Positions 10,028 through 21,299 of a stretch of DNA of 64,000 bases are shown here, in pieces. A program made the translations under genes and the position numbers. Position 1 is the first letter of the stretch; each line of letters opens with the position of its first letter. Origin of the DNA: Skeletonema tropicum (lineage: Eukaryota; Bacillariophyta; Thalassiosirophyceae; Thalassiosirales; Thalassiosiraceae); NCBI GenBank assembly GCA_037178625.1, contig CM074137.1:558001-622000 (forward strand). Direction: 5' to 3'. The notes under the pieces were generated by a model. The model had not been told where the DNA came from. It made no database searches and saw only the letters and a list, made by a program, of their open reading frames with translations.

Positions 10028-11271
10028 GGTCTTTTTATTGATGATGCGTTACTTTGACTGCTCGCTCGCTTGGATTTTTTGCTTGTTCGCTTTTTTGCAG
10101 TTGCTGGCGGCTGGAGAGAAGATGCCTGTCTCATTTATACGGACAGACCATGGTGCACAAAAAATAGGAAGGGCAAGCTCAAAGCCTTGAGTAGTTACAT
10201 AGAGATAATACTCGTTCATACTCCTTCTTGGTGTTGCTGGTTGGTGGCACTGAACCAGATGCCGTAGCAAGGTCAGCAGTCGACCAAAATATCTCGACTG
10301 GTATCATGATGTGTTGTGCCACCTGTGGTATCCACTTTTCAAAGAATAATGGAATCGGATGTTTGAAGTCTGTAAGTCGAAGTGAATGTTTCAGTGAATG
10401 TAATGTAGAAGTATCTTATTAGGTAGATAGATTTTCTTCTTATTCTCCCTGAATTCGAGGTGTTTGCGACCTCGCCTTGCATTGCATCAAGATTGCGATT
10501 CCAAGTCTGAGTTGATCATGGTCCATCGTGGATACCTTCTTGTCAGTATCAGTAGTGTTTTGCTGTGAGAGCATGCATATGTACAAGTACAAGTAGTACA
10601 AGCCTTCGCCTTCGTCTTCGTCATTTTTATATTAGCTCTTTCATCTGGGCAAGTGCGCCATTGTCGTCAGGGGATCTACATTCCTTTTCAACAATTCAGC
10701 TCTTCCCTATCAAGTTTGAGTTTGATTCCATGATGAGCAATCTCTTTCCCCTGACCCTGACCCGGACAAAATGTCTTCGATTTTGCTTTTGCGACCCCAC
10801 GGCAAAGTAACTAAGAATAAGAATAAGAGCTGGTATGCTGCATTCCACACCGGAACAGGAACAGGATGAATCTTTCTGCTGCGCCGGGTTTTCATGGGGA
10901 TTACAATATGTAGTAATGGTAATGGTCAATGATCTTCTTGCGCTTTTCTGCCCGACTTTCGCCACTGCTCTAGCTCAGCTTGTTCAAGAATTCGAGAGTA
11001 CTCCAGCCAGAGACACAGAGACGACTTCCGCTTCTCACTCTCTTTTCACCAAAACTTTATTAATACATACATACCACAATGCTCGCAACGCGAACGCGAA
11101 GCCCAAGATAAGGCTTTTGCTTTTCACTGTGGATGGAGGAGATAAGTACCTCTCTAGATCTTAGATCTAGATGGAGATGGAGATGGAGACAAAAAGAAAA
11201 AGCAAAATTGTTATGAAATTCAGTAAAAAGGGGATCGCCCTATGTAATTGTCACAATTAGCTTCTTACTTA
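10028..11271. other. Non-coding stretch upstream of RanBP1
   Basis: It includes the RanBP1 promoter, a CGAGGTGTTTGCGACCTCG hairpin near 10456 and short GTACAAGTA and TGGAGA repeats. Short open frames exist on both strands, but none looks like a conserved protein. Confidence 0.5.
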
Positions 11272-12764
11272 GGCCGATCCTTACGGTCAACGAGAACGAG
11301 AACCTCTGCGTTCTCGTTTTGTAAAAAAAGTGGCCTTACGGAGCACGAGAACGCGCACGAAGTGTGTTTTTTGCTTCCAGCTGGAACTTGCTCCACGTTT
11401 TGCTTTGAAATAGAACGAGGAGCAAATTCCTCCACGTTCTGAAACGCAGAGCAAATGTGCGCACCCTCTGTGATTTGCCCCCGAAAAACAAATTCGGACA
11501 ATTCCTACGTACATATGCTCTCACTAAAAAATAATAACCATAATTAACCTATTAGTTCGCGCACTATGCGCTCTGTTTCTCGTACTTCCCGCTCAAATTG
11601 CTCTGCGTTGGCCAACGTGGAGCGAACCTCGTCCGCGTTCAACCGTAAGGTGCGTTCCGAGCAAAATTTTATCGTACGCACGATTTTGGTAGCGGCTAAC
11701 TAAAAACATGCAGTGCTTTCCGAGCAACCAGGAGCAACTGCACGTTTTGCACGTTTTTTTTTCCCTCCGACAGCGGCGGATTCGACAATCCGTATCGACG
11801 ATGATAGCCGCTACTCTCATAGCCACCACGTTTCCCAAACCCTACCAATAGTAGTATCCAGTGAATTGTATCGCAGGCAACACCTTATACAACGATTCAG
11901 CCGCAGGGTTTTATTATTACTACTGTCTACACCGCATAAATAAATGGCTAATACATGCTACATAAATCTCATTTCTGCCTATGGTGTTGCTATTTTTATC
12001 CACCCTATTGTAATATTATGGACAATAATAGCCGCCACTTCTTCTATATAATAATATTGATGAGTTCCGTTCTTTACAGCCGCTCGATCCGCCGTCTACA
12101 GGCTTATTGTTGTGGTTGAGTGTGTTATTATTTTTGCCATTTTGTTCACATCTTGTGTTCTTGGTGTTTTGGAGGTGTGGGGGGGATTTAATGGTCACTC
12201 CGAGCAGCCGGATTCTCACTTCATATCATCATCGGCGACGGGTAGCGGAGGGGTAGTGCATATTATTGTTTATCTTCTTCTATGGTTGCAGGGAAGGTGG
12301 TTGTTTTAATTTCAAATCTCAATGGAGTGGATTGCAATTATATTATCACCGCCCCTAAAGCAGCCGAAACGCCACCCTGCTGCGAATAAGTCGCCATATA
12401 TGTCTTCTAAGCGATAGGCCATCGATACCTTATGAAATATAGTCATGGACTGAGATAGGTGGCCTTACTAGGGGTGCCATTGTCATGGCATCTTTTTATT
12501 TTGGTGTGCTCGTGGACGTACGATCATGCTGGCTTTCTGCATGATCGTGCAATCGTACGCATGATTTTCGAAGCGGCCCAAAACGGGGAAATATGAGAAC
12601 TGCACGATCGTACGTAGGGGTATCGATTTAACCTAGGAAAAGCGAAATCGTACGTACGATTTGGTTTGCTCGGAAAGCCCCTAAGGCCTGTTTTTTTGGA
12701 CCGGAACGAGAACGCAGACGAGCGCGCTCTCCGTTCTCGTCCTCGTTCACCGTAAGGATCGGCC
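11272..12764. mobile_element. Non-autonomous PIF/Harbinger-like element with TTA target duplication
   Basis: The left end, GGCCGATCCTTACGGT at 11272, reappears inverted at 12764. The first 16 bases are identical and about 30 match with two differences. Both ends are flanked by TTA (11269-11271 and 12765-12767), the 3-bp TWA duplication typical of PIF/Harbinger. Further in, CTGCGTTCTCGTT and GGCCTTA recur in mirror order, and CGTACG-rich subterminal motifs cluster at both sides. No transposase frame is present, so mobilisation would need a relative elsewhere. Confidence 0.75.
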
Positions 12765-12818
12765 TTACTCATACCTCTAGCTGGCTACAAAGAAAATACT
12801 ATCCATGTCACATCTTTC

Positions 12819-12890
12819 ACGTGATCTGACATGTGTGACTACTATGTGACCATGTATGTGATTACACGGTTGCAAAAATAGTTGCAAATA
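12819..12890. repeat. 72-bp direct repeat, second copy at 15542-15613
   Basis: The segment from ACGTGATCTGAC to AGTTGCAAATA occurs again at 15542-15613 with only a few changes. The two copies flank the 2.6-kb region with the LTR element. They match the left end of the putative older MITE, so the second copy is probably a solo end or a second, damaged element. Confidence 0.7.
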
Positions 12891-12981
12891 ATTCGAGTAC
12901 AAGCGTATTAACCCGGATTTGCAACCCAAGTAGCAAAAGCTACTGAGGAATTCGTAGCGTGATTATACAATAGAAATATAT

Positions 12982-13102
12982 TGTTAGATTACACGTACGT
13001 AGATACAAGTAGAGTACGGAAATACTCTAATCATTATCTTTTATCTCCTATCTAATCTATCAATAGCATCGATTGGAAGTAGGGAGATCGAGGATACTAA
13101 CA
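12982..13102 (+). repeat. 5' LTR, 121 bp
   Basis: Begins TGTTAGATTACACG and ends GATACTAACA. It contains the imperfect palindrome TACACGTACGTAGA near its start and a GAGTACGGAAATACTC inverted repeat that could shape RNA termination. It is identical to the 3' LTR. Confidence 0.93.
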
Positions 13103-13130
13103 GGTTATAGAGCCTATACAATCACCAACA

Positions 13131-14267
13131 ATGAAGTTCATTTATGCCATAATTCCATTTGTGAATTTGGCAACCAACGAATTTGTTGGCGGCGCAACTC
13201 ATGCGCTATTAAACAAAATTGTCATTGCCACACCTCCACAAGGTACATGCCATGACAATATTATTAACGGAACAACAACACTACGTGTAGATTCACCAAC
13301 ATTTATCAGTGACACACCTCCTACAAAGCAAACAACATCAATTAGGTACTTACCAGTCGAGGACGCCGACGATGTGTACGCAGCCCATGATAACATGCTA
13401 CACAACTTGGATACTCTTATTAACACCTTTGACGACTCTGAGCAATCTACTCAGTATGAACCATTTAATTATGAAGACAGTGACGAGTATGAGGAATTAG
13501 TAGAAACTCTTCCACAACTCCAACACGACCTGGAAACAGCGGGGAAGATTTTTTTAGCAGCAACTCAGCGAAATCATATTGCATTTGAGGTTGAGGACGA
13601 ATACAATACTGATGAAGAAGAGAGTTTCATGAAGCTTGAACCGAAGGTTGAGGACGAATACAATACTGATGAAGAAGAGAGTTCCATGAAGCTTGAACCG
13701 AAGGTTGAGGACGAATACAATACTGATGAAGAAGAGAGCTCCATGAAGCTTGAACCGACTGAGGTTACAGCAGCGGATATAGTGCTGAATGATAGCGCGC
13801 AGAGGACTCGTATTGGAACTAACAAAATTGAAATTGAGCAGTGGAATTGTGTTGAAACTAAGACAACTGAAGTTGAGCAGAGGAAACGTATTGGAACTCA
13901 AACAACCGATGTTAAGCAGCGGAACTGTATTGGAACTAAGACAACCGATGTTGATCAGAGGAAATGTAGTGGACCTAAGATGAACGATGTGGATCAGAAG
14001 AATATTATTGGAACTAACTCTGGAGTGCAGGCAAAACCGTGGTCGTTTATGATTGACGAAGGTAACCTAGTGGCTGATATTCCCGTTACCTTAATGCATT
14101 CAGGCGATCAAATGGGTCTGTATAATGGTAGCCAGTGGAATCCTGGGATCGACCGGGGTAACCCAGATGATTCAGTTACAAAAACAACCCTTGATTACCC
14201 CAATGATGTTGGAGACAACTTGGTCAAGTCACTCATTGTAAAGTGGACTTCCTTTGTCCTTTATTGA
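13131..14267 (+). CDS. Unrecognised 378-aa acidic repeat protein inside the LTR element
   Basis: The ATG lies 28 bp after the 5' LTR and the stop 63 bp before the 3' LTR, so this is the only product of the element. The N-terminus (MKFIYAIIPFVN) is mildly hydrophobic and signal-like. Residues about 155-211 are three near-identical 19-residue units (KVEDEYNTDEEESSMKLEP, 57 bp each). They are followed by about five looser 14-residue units around QRKRIGTKTTDV. There is no CCHC knuckle, protease, integrase or RT motif, so it is neither a recognisable Gag nor Pol. It could be a highly diverged Gag-like packaging protein or a captured host sequence. I assign no function. Confidence 0.7.
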   Translation: MKFIYAIIPFVNLATNEFVGGATHALLNKIVIATPPQGTCHDNIINGTTTLRVDSPTFISDTPPTKQTTSIRYLPVEDADDVYAAHDNMLHNLDTLINTFDDSEQSTQYEPFNYEDSDEYEELVETLPQLQHDLETAGKIFLAATQRNHIAFEVEDEYNTDEEESFMKLEPKVEDEYNTDEEESSMKLEPKVEDEYNTDEEESSMKLEPTEVTAADIVLNDSAQRTRIGTNKIEIEQWNCVETKTTEVEQRKRIGTQTTDVKQRNCIGTKTTDVDQRKCSGPKMNDVDQKNIIGTNSGVQAKPWSFMIDEGNLVADIPVTLMHSGDQMGLYNGSQWNPGIDRGNPDDSVTKTTLDYPNDVGDNLVKSLIVKWTSFVLY

Positions 14268-14330
14268 AAGGATAGAGATGCTATTTGGTACAATCCGATA
14301 TCGACTACGTGATATCGAATTGTGGGGGGG

Positions 14331-14451
14331 TGTTAGATTACACGTACGTAGATACAAGTAGAGTACGGAAATACTCTAATCATTATCTTTTATCTCCTAT
14401 CTAATCTATCAATAGCATCGATTGGAAGTAGGGAGATCGAGGATACTAACA
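14331..14451 (+). repeat. 3' LTR, 121 bp
   Basis: Identical to the 5' LTR. It is preceded by the G-rich polypurine tract at about 14321-14330 and followed by the TATAT target duplicate. Confidence 0.93.
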
Positions 14452-14613
14452 TATATCACGGTCAGGAGCGTGGTATGTCGGTCTTAATTGTGGTATTTTA
14501 TGGTCATTTTGCAACCAAAGTTGCAAAAATCCTTGCAAAAAAACATGCTTTTTGCAACTTTTGCAACCCAAAGTAAACGCAGTGTGACAGCGCAGAGCGG
14601 TCATTGGTCACAC

Positions 14614-16088
14614 TTCTTTTCCATATCACTATCCAGCTAGATCAACACACTATCATCTACGACCTTGCGATAGCAGAATACATTGTATGACGATCCCATA
14701 AGGCAGCTGAATCGAATGGTATGACTGATGTCGAACGTTATATCGATCATCTAGTAGAGAGACGTATCGTCCATACCATACATCAGCGGCTGACATACGT
14801 GGGGATCCTCAAGAAAAGACACGTGTATTGTGTATGTGTGCCGACACAAATATCAAGTTTGGTGTGATAAAAAACGAGTAATAGTATAGGATTATGTACG
14901 GGGTACAATGATGGCGCACTTACTACATGGGTATAGCGTACTGATCGATGAGTCAGTTGGCAACAGAAGATGAAAATTGACTTGAAAAGCTAATTCAACA
15001 CACATAATGCACACATGTTCATGGCATTGGGTAATAGGATATATTAGATCTTCCCGAGACACTGCAAATAACATAACATTAAATAGCAACTAATTATTGA
15101 CGGAAAGTGTGTACGACTTATCATAGAAAAGCATTTTGCCATATGATAGGATGTCAGGAATAAGCGCAACACACATCACCCTCTTAGACGACAACATTGA
15201 CGACCACTGAGTAGCAACGATAACATTTCAAACAACATCTCACGCCCATGCTGTTGTCCTAGATGTGATCTTCCCTCTGGTTTGGATTGATTTGCTGTGA
15301 GAAACTTACATATGCTGCAAGCACACGCGTGCCTCTTTTTCAATGATGCTCTCAGTGATTGTATAACGCTAATGACAACGATCGACGGCTCTGATGGAAG
15401 CTCACAATATGCAATACCATTTCATGGCCAATGGCGATGCCTGAACAACGACCCAAGGGCAAAAGAAGCGGATGTCATGGTAGGCATGTCTTTTGTCTTT
15501 GTCTTGGTCATGGAGAAAAATCACATCTTGCAAATCTTTTTACGTGATTTGACACGTGTGACTACTATGTGACCATGTATGTGATTACACGGTTGCAAAA
15601 ATAGTTGCAAATACATACCTACTTACATACGCCTAAGTGGTATATTTGGACTTGGCTTTGGAGGACGGACGAATTCAAGTACCGCAATACACGAACACAT
15701 AAGCATGGAAGGGAGACAATTTCGTTGAAAATTGCACTTCTTTCCTCATGTATTAGATATAATATGTACATCATTCATTAGATATGATGTATGAGACACA
15801 TTCATTGCTTGTTTGTGTTTGGTACAGCCCTTCCCAGTCCAACACTTGTTTCATGCTACAGCCTCTTCCACTTCCATGCCCAAGCTTCAGAGCAGAACAG
15901 CGGAAAAGAAACAATCAACGCATCCAACTACCAATGGCGCTGACGCGAGCCACATTGCCATAAGTACATTACGCCGCAGACAGCATATTCTTCTTCCACT
16001 TGCACTTGCACTTCCAACCATGTACATGTATCTGATGAACATTGCTCTCTTCCTCTCCATCTACGGGCGAGGCTCCCCGCTGTGCTAG
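14614..16088. other. Non-coding stretch with the second 72-bp repeat copy
   Basis: Apart from the repeat at 15542-15613 I see only short frames. One at 15885-16088 (91 aa including upstream sequence, with a hydrophobic segment LPLALALPTMYMYLMNIALF) could hold the lost signal-anchor exon of the pseudogene that follows, but no clean splice joins them. Confidence 0.4.
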
Positions 16089-19000
16089 TGCTACCCGATT
16101 CATGTCAAGACGACGGACCTGATGTTTGTGGCAGCAAGAAGTGTGTTTTACCTCTAGGCTCGGAGAACGAGCCCGCTGGGACGGGTGAAGTATGGTAATC
16201 TCAATGCTGTACAGTGACTGAGACCTCCAGCACTGCTGATCCGCCTGTCACCGAATCCAAGAAGTATTGCTTTAACTACGTGCTGAATGGATATCCTTCG
16301 AACGAACTTAATGGAATCAAACCCATTTGCTCAGAAAACGCAAGCAGCAATAGTGCTTGGACTCTTGATGGTCAATGCAGTGCTAGTGGCGGTGTAAGTT
16401 CGAATTCGATTTCTCGTTCTCGTGCCTTTCATTTCTACTCTCTACACCTCCACTCATGCTCGCGCCTCTAACTCTACTTCCACCTCCTCGCTTGATGCAC
16501 ATTATATATCTCGAAACTCGAAACCAATCGTCGTACCTGTCTCTTCCTCTCTTTCAGGATAACGATCCCTTTGATACTCTACCAGAAACATCGGATGGCT
16601 GCCCAGGAGTATATGATCCGAACAACACCTATGAGAATGGTGATACGGTGGAAGATAATGGAGTGGTCTACACATGCAGTGTTGGTGCAGCATTCTGTAA
16701 TGTAAATGCACCCAACCTGCGAGGTGTTGGTGTGTTCTATTGGAAGCCAACCAGCTCTTGCACAGGTTCTGCCAACCCTACTTTGTCACCTGTGTTCGCC
16801 AACATCCAAGAGGGCTGCCCTGAGGCATTTGATTCCAGCGCCACGTACAAGCCGAATGACAGTGTCTCAGTGGAGCGTGAAGATGGCATTTCGTTGATTT
16901 ACATGTGCAAGCCGTTCCCAGCAAGCCAGTGGTGTAATGATGATACATACTCGCCTTTGAATCCTGACAAGCTTTGCAATGGAGATGTGTGTTGGCCACT
17001 AGCCTGGAACAGTGCAGGCGCTTGCGAGGGCACTTTAACTCCCACAAATACTCCTACATATGATCCTGCTAATATTGGCGGATGTCCTGAAGAATTCAAT
17101 GTGGGTAATGAGTTTGAAAACGAAGAAGGCGATATCGATATGGTGTCTGTTACTCATAAGGGCGAGACGTTTGGCAAGATCTACCAATGCAAGACTTGGC
17201 CCCACTCTGGAAATTGCAAGAAAGAAGCGTACTCTCCTTCAAATACCGAGAAGCTTTGCAATGGAGATGTGTGTTGGCCCGAAGCGTGGACTTATGTGGG
17301 AGATTGCACAGGCACTATCGCTCCGACTGGAACGCCCACTTACGATCCTGCTGATATCGATGGATGTCCTGAAGAATTCAATGTGGGTAATGAGTTTGAA
17401 TACGAAGAAGGCGACAAGGTATCTGTTACTCCATTAGGCGGGACTTTTGGCAAGATCTACCAATGCAAGACTTGGCCCCACTCTGGAAATTGCAAGAAAG
17501 AAGCGTACTCTCCTTCAAATACCGAGAAGCTTTGCAATGGAGATGTGTGCTGGCCCGAAGCGTGGACTTATGTGGGAGGTTGCACAGGCACTATCGCTCC
17601 GACTGGAACGCCCACTTACGATCCTGCTGACATCGATGGATGTCCTCAAGAATATGAAGATGGTATTGATTACGAGGAAGGCGACAAGGTGTCTGTTACT
17701 CATAAGGGCGAGGCGTTTGCGTTTGGCAAGATCTACCAATGCCAATAAGACTTGGCCCCACTCTGGACATTGTGGAGATGAAACATACTCGCCTTCTAAC
17801 ACTGGGAAAGGATGCAATGGCAAGGTGTGCTGGTCAATTGCATGGACTTATGTGGGAGGCTGCACAGGCACTATCGTACCCACCAGCGCTCCGATTTTTC
17901 AGTCACTTTCTGAATGGGACAAAGGCGGGTGCCCCCCTGAGTACGTGCCAAACAACCTTGCCTATAGAGAAAATGATTACGTCTCAGTAGCTAAAACTAA
18001 AAACGAAGACAATACCTATGGTGTTGTTTGGCAATGCAAGGATGCATTGACTGCGCCTTGGTGTCGAAATGAAGGTTATGCTCCTGGTACTCTATATGGC
18101 GATGAGGCTTGGGAGAAGGTGGGGTACTGTGAAGGTACGATGTCTCCTACAGGTTCGCCCACGATGCTGGCTTCCAATCCTAATCTTTCAAAGCGACTCT
18201 GCCGATTCAAATACAAGTTAGACACAACATCTGACGGCGAGTATATTGTTCTACAAGCTGGATCATGGAAGAAAGGTGGCACAATGTTTGCCACAGTGAG
18301 TGGTGGCAAGCCATTTGACTTGTACAAAGCAGGACATGTTGTCAGGTATGGATCGGATGCACGTAAATGCAATGTGTGGCCTTACACTCCTTACTGTGAT
18401 CAATTTTCTCCGTTCATTCGAGATGCTTTGGATTACAATCCTGAACTTTCGCCTAAGGGTGGAAAAAGATTACGTGTGAAGACATTGTTTCTCAAGGTGA
18501 TGTGAGCGGCGACGAAGATGAGTTCAATCCTGACAAAAATGGCCCTGTGTTTGCCTCGAATGGTAGCTTGCTTGTGGATGCAACTGGGCATTGCAGCAAT
18601 GATGCTATCAATCCAGAAGACTATTTTAAGCCTGATGGCAAGGGATGCCGGATTTTTGAGCCTTCGTCTGAGCCTTCTCTTGCGCCCTCATCCGACCCAT
18701 CCTCTGATCCGTCATCGAAGCCGACATCGGAGCCAAGCACACAACCATCTTCTGGGCCTTCCTCTGAACCAAGCACACAACCATCTTCTGAGCCTTCCTC
18801 TGATCCGTCATCGAAGCCGTCAACAGAGCTAAGCACACATCCTTCTTCTGAGCCTTCCTCTGATCCGTCATTTGCTCCAAGTGAAACATCTGAGCCTAGC
18901 GGCCTCCCTTCTTCGCTCCCAAGCAAGTCTTCTGAACCAAGCGGCCTCCCTTCGATGGCTCCAAGCAAATCTTCTAAGCCAAGTGTGCTTCCGAGCGTGC

Positions 19001-19627
19001 TTCCGAGCACAAATCCATCTTCCGATCCATCATCTTCTCCATCAATCATCACACATACCTTCATCATTGCCGTCCTCTATCTCAGCCAAGCGCGCTTCCG
19101 AGTATGCATCCATCACAATCATCTGAGCCTTCTTCTGAGCCTTCGATTTTGCCCTCTTCTGAACCTTCTCTTGCGCCAAGTAGCCTCCCAACTAGCTCGC
19201 CCACGAAGTCTCCTGTGACCCCCCAGCCGACGAGTATCGAGCCTACATCTACATGTCTTCGCATTATTACGGGAGGAGTTCGATATGATCCTGGATGTCT
19301 TAATGTTTTCGTCAACACAGGCGATGGAAATGGATATGTGGAGGTAACTCAGAGTGGTGTATTTTACGCCCTGAACTCGGTCGTTGTGGAGCAGTGTTTT
19401 TCGGGCCTTGTGGGTGTTCAGGTGGTAAATAGTAACCTAAATGGTTGGGCCGGAAGCATCGAGACTTCAGTCGATAACGGTGTTAGCTACGCTCCGATGG
19501 AGTGCAAAGACAAATGCACTCTATTGGTGATTCTACTGCTGCCATTGTTGTCGATGGGGATGGAGATGCGCTTAGACCTGTCAAGTGCCTTAATGGAGAC
19601 ACTTATACCTTGGCTCCGGCAGTATGA
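16089..19627 (+). pseudogene. Broken secreted protein: Cys-rich carbohydrate-binding-like modules plus Ser-Pro repeat tail
   Basis: Exon 1 (about 16089-16393, donor GTAAGT) joins exon 2 at 16558 in phase 0. At least five Cys-rich modules of about 75 residues follow. Each has a GCP opening, an xYxxGDxV strand, an IYQCKTWPHSG segment, NGDVCWPEAW and a C(T/E)GT closing, and they resemble chitin-binding type modules. Then comes a long SxPS repeat tract and a C-terminal domain starting TCLRIITGG. The gene is broken: an in-frame TAA at 16196-16198, a 4-bp CAAT insertion near 17743, a 1-bp loss in an A-run near 18466, two +1 shifts near 19035-19075 and a 1-bp loss near 19525. Its kin probably sit in the cell wall or mucilage. 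Two central modules are almost identical, showing recent internal duplication. Confidence 0.8.
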
Positions 19628-20074
19628 GTATGGGAGAGCACAGCTTAGTTTGTGACCCAGGATATATAAAGTGCGTCTTATTTGATAGCTCGCACAGCTC
19701 TAGAGTAGAGCGATAATAACATTAGCTTTTGCGCATACATGCTTACATATGTTTTATGAAGTAGCCTATCAGGGGGTGACAAGGGGTGATTAAGAATAAG
19801 TATGTAAGTATATAAGAGGGAAAGGTACTAATAATTAGAGAGAGGACATGTGTCGCATCGTGACCAATTCTCCCTTCTCCTTTTCTTCAAATAAAAAAGG
19901 AGCATTCCAAAGAAGAAATGACACTTGTTTTTGGGGTTGATGATGGACAGATATGTATTATGGACATCACCAAAATACTAGCAGGATTGAGCACGAGCAG
20001 AGGATTCTTTCATGTGCCCTGAGCAGAGGTAGGGGATCAGTTGATATTGTCGAAGGAGGACGGAGGAAATAACG

Positions 20075-21051
20075 ATGGCGGAGGCGCAGGGTGATGATGA
20101 CGAAAACGATGAGCATGAGATTTTTGTCTACATGGGCGGCGATCAAGAAGTGCCCCGGCATGTTCGACGTGCGAGAATCCATATATCCATCAAAATTATT
20201 CCTGAAAGTGCATTCTACTGTCGTTATCATCTAATTTCTGTAGAGTTTCATGACAAGATCGAAATAATTGAGGAGTGGGCGTTCTGCGGCTGCCATTCAT
20301 TGAGGGGATGCATTAAATTGCTGGGCGTCAAGATCGTCAGAGATTCAGCTTTCTTTGGTTGTAGCGCCCTAACAGATGTAGAATTTGGTAACAAGCTGGA
20401 AACGATTGGAAGACAGGCATTCTGGCAATGCTTCTCATTGAGAGCTCTCACAATGCCATCTGTTAGGACTATTAAGATTGGGGCAATTGGGGCATTCTAT
20501 TACTGTGGAGAACTGCCAGATTTAGAGTTACCCGAAGAATTGGAGGTAATAGAAGGAAGCACATTCCTTCACTGCCACAAATTGAATCGAATAGTCTTGC
20601 CATTGAGAGATGATATGTTCAAATATAATGATGTATTCAATCAGTGTCTACAGCTTGCAAGAGTGGATCTAGTTGGGGGGATCCACAACACTGTTGCCTC
20701 TTTGCATATGGAAAGCTGGAGAAATGAAATGATGGATGAAATCAACAACATCAATCAAGTACTTCCCAACACTGATGATGGGCAACAGACAGGGGCAATA
20801 CAGCACTGGATGGAATCAGTCATCCGCCGACTCAATCACTCCAAAAGTGAGCATCACAAGGTATTGAAGGAAGCTACGACTGTATTGGAACTCGCTCTAT
20901 GGAAGGCCAATCTTGATGACAATGAGGGAGGTGAGAGGGAGGGAGTTTGAACAACAGGGGACGTCGGAAGAGAGCAAGAAAAGAGAAATGCGTTGCTTCC
21001 GTTGCAAGCATCGTGATCAAGAATGTATTACCATTTCTTCGATTGGAGTAG
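20075..21051 (+). CDS. BspA-type leucine-rich-repeat protein, frameshifted near its end
   Basis: The frame 20075-20950 (291 aa) starts with an acidic leader (MAEAQGDDDENDEHEIF). About six 23-residue LRR_5 units follow, each with the pattern I-x-x-x-A-F-x-x-C-x-x-L (AFCGCHSLRG, AFFGCSALTD, AFWQCFSLRA). The C-terminal helical part (SLHMESWRNEM, ALWKANLDD) is typical of an expanded diatom family. In the next frame the sequence goes on without a gap as a basic tail (RGRRKRARKE, then SIVIKNVLPFLRL) to a stop at 21051. That tail fits the family and indicates a single missing base near 20951. Without it the protein ends at GEREGV. Function unknown; the LRR face suggests protein binding. Confidence 0.75.
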
Positions 21052-21299
21052 TAGGATGTCACAAAGGGAAGTGTGGCATTTACTATCCGCTTCGCTCGCT
21101 GGGGCAAATATATACACAAGCTAGATGAAGTTTATCACATCTAAGTGAGATGGAGATAGAGCAGCTGAATACTACAAACTTGATCATATCGATCTAGTTG
21201 TAATGGTCTACTTATTTATTATATGTCTACAACTACAACATGCCTACGCACAGTGACACTGATTATTTCAAAACTAGAAAGGGTAGCACATTCTTGATC

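Larger units (their letters stand above)
12982..14451 (+). mobile_element. Very young short LTR retrotransposon, non-autonomous
   Basis: Two LTRs of 121 bp (12982-13102 and 14331-14451) start TGTTAG, end CTAACA and are identical base for base. A perfect 5-bp target duplication TATAT lies at 12977-12981 and 14452-14456. GGTTATAGAGCC directly follows the left LTR and resembles the initiator-tRNA primer site of copia elements. TGTGGGGGGG, a polypurine tract, directly precedes the right LTR. The 1.2-kb interior has one ORF and no protease, integrase or reverse transcriptase, so enzymes must be supplied in trans, as for TRIM-type elements. Confidence 0.93.
12833..14613. mobile_element. Possible older inverted-repeat element into which the LTR element inserted
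   Basis: The left edge, GTGTGACTACTATGTGACC followed by GGTTGCAAAAATAGTTGCAAA, is mirrored on the right by TTGCAACTTTTGCAACC then GGTCATTGGTCACAC, ending at 14613. Similarity is patchy and no target duplication is clear. Removing the LTR element at 12982-14451 would leave a short palindromic MITE of about 0.3 kb. Confidence 0.35.

Noticed and set aside
17060..17437. 125-aa plus frame inside the Cys modules
   Set aside because: Out-of-frame reading of the tandem modules, open because the repeats share codon phase.
18621..19067. 148-aa minus frame rich in GSEEG
   Set aside because: Antisense of the SxPS tract; such repeats keep both strands open.
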